NCBI GenBank assembly: GCA_944800085.1
Contig: CALYLO010000006.1
Location: 186,001 to 250,000 of the forward strand
Source of the DNA: Paenibacillus melissococcoides
GTDB taxonomy: Bacteria; Bacillota; Bacilli; Paenibacillales; Paenibacillaceae
Direction of reading: 5' to 3'
Length of the DNA stretch: 64,000 bases
In this document: piece after piece, positions 17,525-26,702 of the stretch
Layout: the number at the start of each line of letters is the position of its first letter
How positions within the stretch are numbered: the stretch's first letter is position 1
Translations under genes and position numbers: made by a program
The notes under the pieces: generated by a model
Databases searched by the model: none
What the model was told of the DNA's origin: nothing
What the model saw: only the letters and a program-made list of their open reading frames with translations

Positions 17525-17860
17525 TTGAACGTGTGGAGGAAATTGCTGCTTTTTTACAGGATTTTCGGCTCAAAGAGTTCGCATCCCAGGAAAATGCTGC
17601 AAATCTACATCATTTTAGGCCCTTTTGCTCCAAGTCGAAGGGAAACGAGTGAAATTGCTGCAGTTGTGCAGGATTCCTTTTCTGCTGCCGTTGTCCCTAT
17701 CGAATTGCTGTATTTTTGCAGGATTGTGCTTACCGAATCGGCGTGTCTGGAGATATCATGCAGCAGTTATGCGGATTTCACTTGCCGAATAGACGTTTCC
17801 AGAGTGTTTCCAGGGAAATTGTACAGTTTTCAGGCTGTTGGCCCCCTTTTTTACGAAGAG
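17525..17860. repeat. Array of dispersed intergenic repeat units
   Basis: At least five diverged units of the pattern AATTGCTGCA(N5-7)TGCAGGATT are spaced roughly 55-70 bases apart: AAATTGCTGCTTTTTTACAG, AAATGCTGCAAATCTACATC, AAATTGCTGCAGTTGTGCAG, GAATTGCTGTATTTTTGCAG and GAAATTGTACAGTTTTCAGG. Each is a weak dyad. Open frames crossing the array lack ribosome-binding sites and are considered accidental, so the gap 17308-18055 holds no gene. Confidence 0.6.
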
Positions 17861-18055
17861 TGGAGATTGTCCATTTACCGAATCGAAACTTGGGACTCCG
17901 ATCAGAACGTGTTACATCCATTTTTTTCTACAATTTTTCTGCCAAGAGACAAGTCCAAATGGAGTGCCGAAAAATCACTTGGACGTTATTATGTTGCCGG
18001 AGAAAAGAATCCAGGCTCATCCCCAGCATGACACACAACGTCCGAAAGCCCCTTG

Positions 18056-19498
18056 CTAACCGAGAGCACGAAGGCCTTTCGGCAGATGGTTTTTGATCAT
18101 GCCGTCGGACGCTTTGCCCCAGCCAATCGGCAGGCCGTCGATGGCGACGAGGGTCCAGCCCTTGGCGGCGGCTTGGTCCGGGTTCGGCGCGATCGGTTCG
18201 CCGCGCAGATAAGCGGCTATGCGCGGATCGTCCGCGGCGGCGTCGAAGCGGAGCGCGGCCTGATCAGCTGCGGTGCAGGCCATCGCCAGCGCATGGGCCG
18301 GCTCGAGTCGGTTCTTCCGCAAATGAGCGAGATGAAGGCCGAGGCGGTGCAGGCGCAGCCCGGAGAATGCGGAAGCGTCGTCAAGCAGCGCCCGCGCTCC
18401 AGGATGCGTATCGGGGACGTAGTACAGCTCGTCCCCGAACAGCAGCGGCCTTCCCGGCGGAAGCTCCAGACCGGGCAGATGCTCGCGGGCCCATTCGGCG
18501 TACTGCCGGAACGCGGCCGCCGCCGCATTCGCTCCGGAAGCCCCCTTGCCCTTGCGGCTGCCGCCGCGGCGCCCGGATTGCGCCGATGCGGAACCGTTCG
18601 CGGCGTCTGTCGCGTCTGGCGCAGAAGAGGATTTCTTCAACAGCGCGACGAAATGCCCTTCCCCCCGATGGCGGTGCGGCCACAGCCGTTCCATTCGCAC
18701 CAGCTCGAATTCGGGATACGTCTCCAGCCAGTGAGCGATGATGTCCTCGTTCTCCTCGCGATTGAAGGTGCATGTCGAATAGACAAGGCTTCCTCCCGGG
18801 CGAAGCATGCGGACAGCCGCCCGAATAATATCGCGCTGGCGGGCGGCGCAAGCCTCCACATGCTCGGGCGACCATTCCTTGACCGCCTCCGGATCTTTGC
18901 GGAACATTCCTTCTCCCGAGCAGGGCGCATCCAGCATAATGCGGTCGAAGCGGGAAGGGAAGCGCTCGGCCAACGCATGCGGATCCGCCTGGGTGACGAT
19001 GCAGTTGACGATGCCCATCCGTTCCATATTTTCGGCCAATATTTTGGCTCGCTGCGGATGGATCTCGTTGGCGATAAGCAGTCCCTCGCCCTTCATCCGC
19101 CCGGCGATCTGCGTCGCCTTGCCTCCCGGAGCCGCGGCCAGATCCAGCACGAGCTCGCCCGGCTGCGGATCGAGCAGCTCGGCGGAAGACATCGCGGAAG
19201 GCTCCTGAATATAATACAAACCGGCATGATGGTAAGGATGCTTCCCGGGGCGGGAGGATTCCTCATAGTAATATCCTTCGGGGCACCATGGGACAGGCTC
19301 CAGGCCGAAGAGGGCTGCCGCGTTCCGGCGGGCCGTCTCATGCCGGCTCCATTTCCCGGGCTGCACGCGCAGGCCGTAGGTCCGGGGTTCCTTGTAGCTG
19401 TCGAGGAAGGGCCCGAGCGGTTCGCCGTTCGCTTCGAATTGGCGCTTCATCCTTTCTTGATAGGCCAGAGGCAATTCATCAGGCAGTGATATCGACAT
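18056..19498 (-). CDS. rRNA cytosine-5 methyltransferase, RsmF/YebU type
   Basis: A 480-residue S-adenosylmethionine-dependent rRNA m5C methyltransferase of the NOL1/NOP2/Sun family. ATG at 19498 follows AAGGAG and begins SISLPDELPLAYQERMKRQ. Features in order: N-terminal RNA-binding part; SAM site VLDLAAAPGGKATQIA (residues ~120-135); DAPCSGEGMFRKDPE and YSTCTFNREENE, which hold the two catalytic cysteines; and a C-terminal PUA-like RsmF domain (LPGLELPPGRPLLFGDELYY; GWTLVAIDGLPIGWGK) that separates RsmF from shorter RsmB. A low-complexity Ser/Gly/Ala linker (~residues 300-340) is unusually long. The target is probably a 16S rRNA cytidine, as in E. coli RsmF. Confidence 0.88.
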   Translation of the reverse strand: MSISLPDELPLAYQERMKRQFEANGEPLGPFLDSYKEPRTYGLRVQPGKWSRHETARRNAAALFGLEPVPWCPEGYYYEESSRPGKHPYHHAGLYYIQEPSAMSSAELLDPQPGELVLDLAAAPGGKATQIAGRMKGEGLLIANEIHPQRAKILAENMERMGIVNCIVTQADPHALAERFPSRFDRIMLDAPCSGEGMFRKDPEAVKEWSPEHVEACAARQRDIIRAAVRMLRPGGSLVYSTCTFNREENEDIIAHWLETYPEFELVRMERLWPHRHRGEGHFVALLKKSSSAPDATDAANGSASAQSGRRGGSRKGKGASGANAAAAAFRQYAEWAREHLPGLELPPGRPLLFGDELYYVPDTHPGARALLDDASAFSGLRLHRLGLHLAHLRKNRLEPAHALAMACTAADQAALRFDAAADDPRIAAYLRGEPIAPNPDQAAAKGWTLVAIDGLPIGWGKASDGMIKNHLPKGLRALG

Positions 19499-19605
19499 CG
19501 CATTAACTCCTTGTATGATAAAATAGATTTCGAAAAAGTGTTTGGTGATTATGCGGTTGTACGTCATTATTATTACCCAACGCCGTCATCCCTGGCAATA
19601 AAAAG

Positions 19606-19635
19606 CCGCTCATTCCCCGAAAAGGAAATGAGCGG
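19606..19635 (-). terminator. Intrinsic terminator (minus strand)
   Basis: CCGCTCATT pairs with AATGAGCGG; read on the minus strand it is followed by CTTTTTATTG. It ends the transcript of the frameshifted gene at 19738. Confidence 0.8.
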
Positions 19636-19737
19636 TATACCACGCTTCCTCTATCGATCTTATACAACGATCACCCTGAACCTAGCCCTACGGAGAGTTA
19701 GCTCTGTAACGCTGTAAGTAGAAATTAAAACTGAACT

Positions 19738-20460
19738 CTAACTTTCTTTAACCCCGCCATAAACATTTCCTGCAAATGTTCCACCAACGTATGCCTCAAC
19801 CGTACCAGAATTCATGGTAATACCAGCCCATCGAATACCAAATTGGGATTCAAAATAAACTCGAGTATATACTTCTGGATATGAATAGTTTTCTACTCTA
19901 ACTGTGCGCTCCTTGCCTTCAGCTTTCTTTTTTAAGACCAGAGTAGAACCCCAAAAATGTCTTTCAGAATTTCCTTAACGGGAACACTGCTTAGGTCCCA
20001 AATCATTACCTCACCAGTATCAGCAATATATACAGTAACTACACCATTGTCATTAGGAAACTTATAAATTGAATCCCCATTTCCAGACGAGTTATTGGCA
20101 ACATAAGAAGCGAGTTCCTCGAAATGTAGCACATTTCTTGGAGTAGTATCTATCGTATCATTGACCGGGAAGATGTCATCAATTGTTAGAGTATTTACAT
20201 CAATGAGCTTTTGAGGTGCAGGATTATGGGAAAAATAGTTATCGATAATAGATTCAATATCCTTTAGTTTTAACTTTTGATATTGTACAGATGACATCAT
20301 AGCATTTAATTGACTCACATTATTTTTAATATAACTTCGTACGATTTGTACTGTCTCCTCTTTAGTTTCTCTTTCAGCCGCAGATAATATGGAAGATGAG
20401 TTAAAAAGTTAATCCAAGCATCAAAGTTACCAAGAATAAAGAAAGCGCTTTCTTAAACAT
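19738..20460 (-). pseudogene. Secreted hypothetical protein, broken by two one-base frameshifts
   Basis: Starting at ATG 20460 (GGAGG seven bases upstream) the product begins with a signal peptide (MFKKALSLFLVTLMLGLTF) but meets TAA at once in a T5 tract; removing one T restores NSSSILSAAERETKEETVQ and joins the 128-codon frame to 19932. That frame ends at WDLSSVPVKEILKDIFG, again at a T-run; adding one T restores WGSTLVLKKKAEGKE through to a stop at 19738. Both lesions are in short T tracts while the rest is coherent, so this is a recent pseudogene or a pair of sequence errors. The restored protein is about 240 residues and secreted; no family recognised. The locus is much more AT-rich than its flanks. 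Confidence 0.7.
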
Positions 20461-20543
20461 CTTAAAACCTCCAAATTAAATTTTTTCAATTTCCAGAGAT
20501 CATTGAAGCTAAAAAATAGATTTTTAATGGAAATGATTTGAGG

Positions 20544-20724
20544 TTAGAAAATCAAGTCGAGCATACCAATTACTGAATGCACGATAAAGGCAATACCAAT
20601 GCATAAAATTATTATTCGAATTAGCCATGGCATTTTTGGAGGAGGAAAAGTAGAAATAATGCCAACAACAAAGAATAAAATACCAATAAATAACTCAAAT
20701 ATATATAATAATATATATACTCAC
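20544..20724 (-). pseudogene. Small membrane protein, probable one-base frameshift
   Basis: GTG at 20724 follows AGGAG, but its frame stops after nine codons in an AT-rich run. The adjacent frame reads ELFIGILFFVVGIISTFPPP, then KMPWLIRIIILCIGIAFIVH and SVIGMLDLIF to TAA: two hydrophobic helices separated by a Pro turn. Removing one T near 20698 joins start and body into a 59-residue protein. It lies just upstream of, and on the same strand as, the frameshifted secreted protein, suggesting one decayed transcription unit. A true start inside the second frame cannot be excluded, but no ribosome-binding site is seen there. Confidence 0.4.
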
Positions 20725-21117
20725 TCTCCTCTGCGCGTGTGTCAAAAAAAATTCATTGTTGAGCTTTTCGAATCGGGCATAGGGCTTTTTCTTCTGGTGG
20801 CGGGTTAACAGTGAACCAGTTCGTAGACTTATAATTACTGGAAAAACTGGGTTAAATATCATAAATCTTGAAAGTATTTCCTTATTTTATACTTAATTAA
20901 AGCTAACTGTGTAATAGAAACGGGTGCAGCGCACCCTTTGTTCTTTAACAATGAATTCGAAACGATTTGGCCGATACTGCGTACGTAATAGATGTCTTCT
21001 GCGATAGCCAATCGGGAAAATCGGATTCTGCAGTTGGAATGAAGGAGAGAATCCGGTAAAGTAAGTCAGAGGGATACAGCAACATGAGCAGCTGTATTAT
21101 GGAAGGAGTGAGATTCG
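20725..21117. other. AT-rich intergenic gap before the ABC pair
   Basis: No gene is seen. GGGTGCAGCGCACCC (20922-20936), followed by TTTGTTCTTT, is a weak terminator-like hairpin. The last 50 bases hold AAGGAG for the next gene. Confidence 0.5.
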
Positions 21118-22059
21118 ATGCAAGGCACTGATGATACCGTTGTAGAATTGGAAGGAGTTACCAAGAAAATTCGGGGAAAAACGATTATCGATAATTTGTC
21201 GTTCCGCGTGCGGCGCGGGGAAGTCTATGGCTTTCTCGGTCCGAACGGCGCAGGCAAGACGACGACGATCCGCATGATCGTCGGACTGATGTCCATGACG
21301 TCGGGACGAATCCGGATTGAAGGTCATGACATCCGCACCGACCGGGCCAAAGCGATGACCCATGTCGGGGCGGTCGTCGAAAATCCGGAGCTGTACAAAT
21401 TTATGAGCGGGCGCAAAAACCTGCTTCATTTCGCCCGCTTGAGCGGCAAATCGATCAGCGAGGAGCGGATCGAGGAAATCGTGCGGCTCGTCGAGCTCGA
21501 AAATGCGATCGACAAAAAGGTGAAGAACTACTCGTTGGGGATGCGGCAGCGGCTCGGCATCGCGCAGGCGTTGCTTCACGATCCTTCGATTCTGATTCTG
21601 GACGAGCCTACGAACGGGCTCGATCCGGCGGGCATCCGGCAGCTCCGCGACTATTTGCGCCGGTTGGCGCGCGAGGAGAAAATCTCGATACTTGTCTCGA
21701 GCCATCTGCTCTCGGAAATCGAATTGATGTGCGATCGGGTCGTCATCATCCAGAACGGCAAATTCGTCGGGGAGCGGGAGCTGAATCTGTCCGTGGACGC
21801 GGCGGAAGCGCGGCCAGCCACGATCTATCTGGAGGTGGACCGGGCGGAGGAAGCGCTGCAGGCGGTCGCTGCGGCGGATTGGCCGGCGGCCCGGGACGAA
21901 TCTCGATCCGGCATTACCGTGAACGTCATGCGGAATGAGATTCCCAAGGTCGTCGAGAAGCTTGTCCACGCGGGCATCGCGATCTATGAGGTCCGGACCT
22001 CGGCGCCGACGCTGGAAGATACCTTCCTGACGATGACGAAAGGAGGCCGGATCGAATGA
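21118..22059 (+). CDS. ABC transporter ATP-binding protein, BcrA type
   Basis: A 313-residue ATPase, ATG after GGAAGGAGTGAG. Walker A GPNGAGKTT (residues 41-49), Q-loop region VGAVVENPELYKFMSG, signature YSLGMRQRLGIAQALL, Walker B SILILDEPTNGLDP, H-loop LVSSHLLSEIE. The C-terminal ~80 residues form the alpha/beta extension usual in BcrA-like proteins (ATIYLEVDRAEEALQAV). It overlaps the permease by four bases (ATGA), implying coupled translation. BcrAB-type pairs confer resistance to bacitracin and lantibiotics or export lipids; no BceRS-like two-component system is adjacent. Confidence 0.9.
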   Translation: MQGTDDTVVELEGVTKKIRGKTIIDNLSFRVRRGEVYGFLGPNGAGKTTTIRMIVGLMSMTSGRIRIEGHDIRTDRAKAMTHVGAVVENPELYKFMSGRKNLLHFARLSGKSISEERIEEIVRLVELENAIDKKVKNYSLGMRQRLGIAQALLHDPSILILDEPTNGLDPAGIRQLRDYLRRLAREEKISILVSSHLLSEIELMCDRVVIIQNGKFVGERELNLSVDAAEARPATIYLEVDRAEEALQAVAAADWPAARDESRSGITVNVMRNEIPKVVEKLVHAGIAIYEVRTSAPTLEDTFLTMTKGGRIE

Positions 22060-22814
22060 GTTATTTTTTCTCGCTCGTCCAAAATGAATGGATGAAGACG
22101 AACAGCAAGCGGCAAGCCCCGTATTATTATATTTTTCTCGCGTTGATGGCGTTGCTGCTCGGCGTTGTCATCCGGTTTTTCGTGTTCAAGGACGGAGCCA
22201 TGCCTTATTTGGAATTTGCCAATACCTTTGTGTTCGTCGCCCGGCCGCTGACCACAATCTTCATCATCATTGTCGCGGCGCAGACGATCACGGACGAATT
22301 CAAGGACGGCACGATCAAGCAGCTGTTAATCCGGCCGGCCAGCCGCGCGCTTGTCCTGGCCTCGAAATGGGTGAGTGCGCTCCTCGTGCTGTTCGCGGCT
22401 TATATGGTCATTTTGCTGCTTGGATTGGGTATCGGGGCCGCGCTGTTCAATCTATCCGCAGAGAATACCACCTTGATGGATTCGGTCGTGTCGCTCTTCC
22501 TTGGTTATTCGGAAGCGGCCTTTCAGCTCACGCTGGCATTCATGATTGCGGTGCTGACCCGAAGTCTGGGCTTGTCCATCGCGCTGCCGCTCATTGTCCA
22601 GATGCTTGGCGGAACGGTCTCGATGATGCTCCATGAGAAGGTGTGGTACAAATGGCTGGTGTTCCCTCATTTGAACTGGGGACCTTATTTCGGGGAAGGC
22701 CAGTTGCCTTATGAAGGGGCGACGATAGGCTTTAGCCTTATGATGTACGCCATCTACTTTGTTGTGCTGCTCGCCGTCTCGTTCTTCTTCTTCCAGAAGC
22801 GCGACGTGCAGTGA
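22056..22814 (+). CDS. ABC-2 type permease, BcrB-like
   Basis: A 252-residue membrane protein with about six helices: near residues 20-40 (YYIFLALMALLLGVVIRFFV), 55-75, 105-130, 145-170, 175-195 and 225-247 (MMYAIYFVVLLAVSFFFF). TITDEFKDGTIKQLLIRP is the conserved cytoplasmic coupling helix of ABC-2 permeases that meets the ATPase Q-loop. Overlaps the ATPase gene and is followed by a strong terminator, so the pair forms a two-gene operon. Confidence 0.88.
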   Translation: MSYFFSLVQNEWMKTNSKRQAPYYYIFLALMALLLGVVIRFFVFKDGAMPYLEFANTFVFVARPLTTIFIIIVAAQTITDEFKDGTIKQLLIRPASRALVLASKWVSALLVLFAAYMVILLLGLGIGAALFNLSAENTTLMDSVVSLFLGYSEAAFQLTLAFMIAVLTRSLGLSIALPLIVQMLGGTVSMMLHEKVWYKWLVFPHLNWGPYFGEGQLPYEGATIGFSLMMYAIYFVVLLAVSFFFFQKRDVQ

Positions 22815-22824
22815 GAAACGAACA

Positions 22825-22858
22825 GCGCCCCTGCCGGAATCCGTTCCGGCAGGGGCGC
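22825..22858. terminator. Strong bidirectional terminator
   Basis: GCGCCCCTGCCGGAA pairs perfectly with TTCCGGCAGGGGCGC across a four-base loop, between convergent genes. Confidence 0.9.
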
Positions 22859-22864
22859 TTCTGC

Positions 22865-24058
22865 TCAGCGGCCGCCAGCCGCGGAAGCGCGCTTGCGCCG
22901 GCGGGGGCTGCCGATGGTCTCATAATCGGTCACTTTATTCTTGCCTGTCGTCTTCGAGTGGTACATCGCCTGATCCGCCTCTCTGACCAGTTCCCCGGGC
23001 GTCATTCCGCTGCGCAGCGTGCTGTGGCCGACGCTGACGCTTGTCTCCGCCTCCACTCTCCGGCGGATATTCTCGGCTAACTGATCCGTGCGGGCATGCG
23101 GATCGGCGATCAGCGCCACCAGCTCCTCGCCTCCGAAGCGCCCCGGAATGCCGGATTCCTCCACTTCCTCCCGAATGATCGCGGAGACCCGCTTCAGCTC
23201 CTCATCGGCCTTGTCATGCCCCTGCGTATCGTTCAAGCGCTTGAAATTGTCGATGTCGCAGAAAACAAGCGAAACGGCGGCCTCCTTCTGCACATAGCTC
23301 TGCATCGCCTTGAAAAGGTAGCGGCGGTTGTACAATTGGGTCAGCCCATCGGTAATCGAGGAGCGGTACGTCCGCTGCAGATGCTCGACCACGCGCTCGA
23401 ACAGAATGAAGAACATGAGCGTAAAATAAACGAGCGGAAGCCCGTGCTCCAGGTAGAACAGGAGCTTGTTCATTCCGCCGAAATATAGCGAGTTCACGCC
23501 GGACGACAGGTTCATTAAAAAATTGACGAGCAGGGTGAACGCATACTTCACCCGCTGTCCCGCACGGGGGCCAATCCAGAAATAACAGAATACGGTGAAC
23601 GTCATATGATAGACTATGAGCGGCCACGACGGCTTGGCGGACATTCCATACTGCTCCGCCAGGATGAGGGAGAGGGCGGCGGCGCCCGAGAGCAGCAGCA
23701 GAGCGGTCAGCGCGTACATCCGCATTCTCCGGTTGCTGCGCTTGTACAGCCGCAGCACCGCCAGATTCATCAGCAAAAAAGAAAACGCTTGCAGGGCAGT
23801 TCTTCCTATGCCATACTGATCGAACCATCCGGGAAACCATTCATAATCGGTAAGATCCAATGTCCGCTCGAACGCGATGAGCAGCAAGGCCGCGATGAAT
23901 AGAATATAAGCTCCGGAGCGCTGCCTGGAATAGAGGCGAACGGTCATCAAAAGCATAATGAACACAATATACATCATACACGCCGATGTCACCGCGACGG
24001 CGGTGCTGCCGGAGAACTCTGGGGTAACAAGCCGGTTCATCGCAATCGATAGCTCCAT
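22865..24058 (-). CDS. Membrane-bound diguanylate cyclase (GGDEF domain)
   Basis: A 397-residue protein that should make cyclic di-GMP from GTP. Residues 1-225 hold about seven membrane helices with short loops, a sensory module without a recognised ligand-binding domain. The GGDEF domain spans ~235-385: SSITDGLTQLYNRRYLF, VSLVFCDIDNFKRLNDTQGH, and RFGGEELVALI as the signature. The motif is GGEEL rather than GG(D/E)EF; the metal-binding acidic pair is kept, so activity is likely but not certain. No RxxD inhibitory site appears in the usual place five residues before the signature. Monocistronic, convergent with the ABC pair. Confidence 0.88.
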   Translation of the reverse strand: MELSIAMNRLVTPEFSGSTAVAVTSACMMYIVFIMLLMTVRLYSRQRSGAYILFIAALLLIAFERTLDLTDYEWFPGWFDQYGIGRTALQAFSFLLMNLAVLRLYKRSNRRMRMYALTALLLLSGAAALSLILAEQYGMSAKPSWPLIVYHMTFTVFCYFWIGPRAGQRVKYAFTLLVNFLMNLSSGVNSLYFGGMNKLLFYLEHGLPLVYFTLMFFILFERVVEHLQRTYRSSITDGLTQLYNRRYLFKAMQSYVQKEAAVSLVFCDIDNFKRLNDTQGHDKADEELKRVSAIIREEVEESGIPGRFGGEELVALIADPHARTDQLAENIRRRVEAETSVSVGHSTLRSGMTPGELVREADQAMYHSKTTGKNKVTDYETIGSPRRRKRASAAGGR

Positions 24059-24142
24059 TTGGTAGTCTTTACTGAAACATATGTTCTAATATATCATAAA
24101 TGGTAGACATCGAAAAGCGAAAGCAACATGAAGGAGGCTGGC

Positions 24143-25276
24143 ATGAAAATATTGCAGGCGTTGTTTTTCCCGCCGGAACAGCCGGGAGGCGTGTCCTCCA
24201 TGGTTCCTTATATACAAGACCGGTTCCAGCTCCCCCGATGGGAGATGGAGCTGTTCTCGCTGCCCAAGCGGCTGCGGGGCAAGGGGCAGGAGGAGATCGT
24301 ATTCACGACCTTCGACTGGACCTTGTATCGCGATTCTCCGATCGTGGTCAAATATATTCAGACGATCCGCGATTACATATGGTGGACGAGACGGCGGATC
24401 ACCTCCTCCTATGATCTCATCCATGCCCATCATCCGATTGCCGGCTGGGTGATGAAGCGGCTCTTCCCCGAGACGCCGGTCATCCTGACGGTTCATTCCA
24501 GCTATGAGCGGGAGCTGCTTCTGAACGGCAAAATCGAGCCGGACGGACCGGAGTTCCGCTTCTTGACCTCTCTGTATGGGGAACTGGAAGCGCATGTCGA
24601 TCTGATGATGACGGTATCGAATTCGTTTCGGCATGATCTTGCGCCCTATGTCGCGCGCCCGGAGCGGATCGAGGTGCTGCCGAACGGCTTCGACGAGAAG
24701 CGGTTCCGGCCGATTGCCCATGAGAATGAGGTGCCCCAGCTCATTGTCGTATGCCGGCTTGTCCCGGCGAAGGGGCTCGACGTGCTGCTCCGGGCTTGCG
24801 CCGAGCTGAAGCGGCGCGGCCGTCCTTATGTGCTTCACATTATCGGCGACGGGCCGATCCGCGAGGATCTGGAGCGTCTCGCTCAGGAGCTGGGCATCTA
24901 TGACGAGACGATATTTTATGGCTATATGCTCCATCCGGAGGAGTTCATGCCATTCTCGGACATCTTCGTGCTGCCCTCCCGCGCGGAGGCGTTCGGCTCG
25001 GTGTTCGCGGAGGCGGCGCTGTGCGGGCTGGCCTTGGTGGGAACGAATGTCGGCGGCATCGCCGAGCAGATCACCGACGGGGTGAACGGGCTGCTCGTGC
25101 CGGTCAACGATCCGGACGCGCTCGCCGCGGCGCTGGAGCGGGTCATGACGGACCCGGCGTTCCGCTATGAGCTGTCCCGGACGGCCTGGACGAAGGCGAA
25201 GCAGGATTACTCGCTGAGCGGCGTCGTGAACGAGTTGAAGCGAATCTATCTTCGCTTCCGCGTCACGGCCGATTGA
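24143..25276 (+). CDS. Glycosyltransferase, GT4 family
   Basis: A 377-residue retaining glycosyltransferase of the GT-B fold. ATG at 24143 is preferred over 24128 because AAGGAGG lies directly between them. The N-terminal acceptor half has PPEQPGGVSSMV and LIHAHHPIAGW; the C-terminal donor half has LIVVCRLVPAKGLDVLLRA, FYGYMLHPEEFMPFSDIFVLPS and EAFGSVFAEAALCGLALVGT, which includes the E-x7-E motif that binds the nucleotide-sugar. It is not part of a visible polysaccharide operon, so the product could be a glycolipid, teichoic-acid or storage glycan. No signal peptide; cytoplasmic or membrane-associated. Confidence 0.88.
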   Translation: MKILQALFFPPEQPGGVSSMVPYIQDRFQLPRWEMELFSLPKRLRGKGQEEIVFTTFDWTLYRDSPIVVKYIQTIRDYIWWTRRRITSSYDLIHAHHPIAGWVMKRLFPETPVILTVHSSYERELLLNGKIEPDGPEFRFLTSLYGELEAHVDLMMTVSNSFRHDLAPYVARPERIEVLPNGFDEKRFRPIAHENEVPQLIVVCRLVPAKGLDVLLRACAELKRRGRPYVLHIIGDGPIREDLERLAQELGIYDETIFYGYMLHPEEFMPFSDIFVLPSRAEAFGSVFAEAALCGLALVGTNVGGIAEQITDGVNGLLVPVNDPDALAAALERVMTDPAFRYELSRTAWTKAKQDYSLSGVVNELKRIYLRFRVTAD

Positions 25277-25308
25277 CTTCGCCGGCCGGAGAATGTCCAT
25301 TCAGCCAT

Positions 25309-25342
25309 GCGAACGCCCGGCGCTCATCTGCCGGGCGTTCGC
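25309..25342 (+). terminator. Hairpin between glycosyltransferase and yhaO
   Basis: GCGAACGCCCGGC pairs with GCCGGGCGTTCGC over an eight-base loop; no clear T tract follows, so termination may be partial. Confidence 0.55.
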
Positions 25343-25367
25343 GCATGATCAGAGGGGAGAGAGGAAG

Positions 25368-26702
25368 TTGAATGCGTTTCGCTTCATACATGCGGCAGAC
25401 CTGCATGTGGACAGCCCGTTCCGGGGCTTGAAGGAGCTTCCGGCGCCGCTGCGCTCGCGCGCCGTCGAATCGACCTTCGCCGCGTGGGACGCGCTCGTGG
25501 ATCTGGCGATACAGGAGCAGGCCGCGTTCGTCGTCGTCAGCGGCGACCTGTATGACGGGAAGGATCGGTCGCTCAAGGCCCAATGGCGTCTCCAGCGGGG
25601 AATGGAACGGCTGGCCCGGCACCGGATCGCGGTCTATCTGATTCACGGCAATCACGATCCGCTCCATGATGGCGTGCAGTGGTCGTGGCCGGACAACGTG
25701 ACCGTCTTCGGCACCGGGACGCCCGGCGCGGCCTTGGCCCGCGGCGCCGACGGGACTCCGCTCGCGGTGATCGCCGGGATGTCTTACGGCGAGTCCGCGG
25801 TGCGGGACAATCTGGCCGCCCGTTATCCGTCCGAGCCGGAGAAGGCGCTGGCCGCCGAAGAGGCGGCCGGCTTGGCGGAACGAGCGCGCTTGTTCCGCAT
25901 CGGCATGCTGCACGGGACGGTCGACGGGCGGCCGGGCCATGATCCGTATGCGCCGTGCTCCAAGCGGGAGCTGATCGCCTCCGGGTACGATTATTGGGCG
26001 CTCGGCCATATTCACCTCCGGGAGGTGCTCCATGCCTCCCCGTACATCGTCTATCCCGGAAATACGCAGGGACGGCATGTCAAGGAGACCGGAGCGAAGG
26101 GCGCTTACGTCGTCGAGGTGGACGATCGGCGTCACGTCTCGCTGCGCTTCGCGCCGCTCGATCAGGTCCGCTGGTGCGATGAGGCCGTCGATATCGCGGA
26201 TCTCGCCGATATGCAGCAGGTGATGGAACGGCTGGACGCGGCGCTGGCCGGGCTGCGCCAGCAGGGCGGCAGCCGGCTCGTCTTCGCGCGCCTGACGCTG
26301 GCCGGGCGCACGGCGCTCTACCTCGAGCTGCAGCGCCAATCGCTGGAGCAGCAGTGGGCGGCTGCGGCCAACGATCAGGAACTGGAACGGATGGAGCGGT
26401 CCGGTTCCACGGACGGGGTATGGATCGCCGAGGTTCGCGTGCGGTGCCGCCCGGATCTCGATCCGGCCGTCTGGCTGGAGTCGGACAGCTTCCTCGGCGA
26501 TCTGGTCCGGCTGGCGGACCGGAGCCGGCAGGACAGCGAGCTGCGGGGCGAGCTGCTGGCTGAAGCGCTTCGCGCCTTCCAGGCGCAGCCCCGGCTTCGC
26601 CAATGGCTGGCCGAACAGCCGGAAGAAGCGCAGGCGGATTGGCTGCAGGAAGCGATGCTGCTGGCGCTCGAAGCGCTGCATGAAGGAGGGAACGCGTCAT
26701 GA
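25368..26702 (+). CDS. yhaO: DNA repair exonuclease, YhaO (SbcD/Mre11-like)
   Basis: A 444-residue metallophosphoesterase. TTG at 25368 follows GAGAGAGGAAG and starts NAFRFIHAADLHVDSPFRG. Metal-binding motifs in order: DLH (motif I), SGDLYDGKDRS (II), HGNHDP (III), and further His residues at MLHGTVDG and LGHIHLRE. The C-terminal ~180 residues are a variable capping region. It overlaps yhaN by four bases, the same arrangement as in Bacillus. By analogy with Mre11-Rad50/SbcCD, YhaO would be the nuclease that YhaN's ATPase gates. Usual partner yhaM is not visible in this window. Confidence 0.9.
   Translation: MNAFRFIHAADLHVDSPFRGLKELPAPLRSRAVESTFAAWDALVDLAIQEQAAFVVVSGDLYDGKDRSLKAQWRLQRGMERLARHRIAVYLIHGNHDPLHDGVQWSWPDNVTVFGTGTPGAALARGADGTPLAVIAGMSYGESAVRDNLAARYPSEPEKALAAEEAAGLAERARLFRIGMLHGTVDGRPGHDPYAPCSKRELIASGYDYWALGHIHLREVLHASPYIVYPGNTQGRHVKETGAKGAYVVEVDDRRHVSLRFAPLDQVRWCDEAVDIADLADMQQVMERLDAALAGLRQQGGSRLVFARLTLAGRTALYLELQRQSLEQQWAAAANDQELERMERSGSTDGVWIAEVRVRCRPDLDPAVWLESDSFLGDLVRLADRSRQDSELRGELLAEALRAFQAQPRLRQWLAEQPEEAQADWLQEAMLLALEALHEGGNAS

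Noticed and set aside
17525..18096. Plus-strand frames of 126-168 codons in the repeat-rich gap
   Set aside because: They cross the dispersed repeats, have no ribosome-binding site, low-quality composition and overlap each other in different frames.
19511..19717. 68-codon plus-strand frame after the RsmF gene
   Set aside because: It spans a terminator for the opposite strand and has no ribosome-binding site.
20599..20808. 69-codon plus-strand frame rich in Asn/Ile
   Set aside because: Antisense to the better-supported two-helix membrane peptide and without a ribosome-binding site.
21118..22814. Bacitracin resistance operon
   Set aside because: BcrAB similarity is real but there is no BcrC, BceRS or inducible leader nearby, so the substrate is left open.
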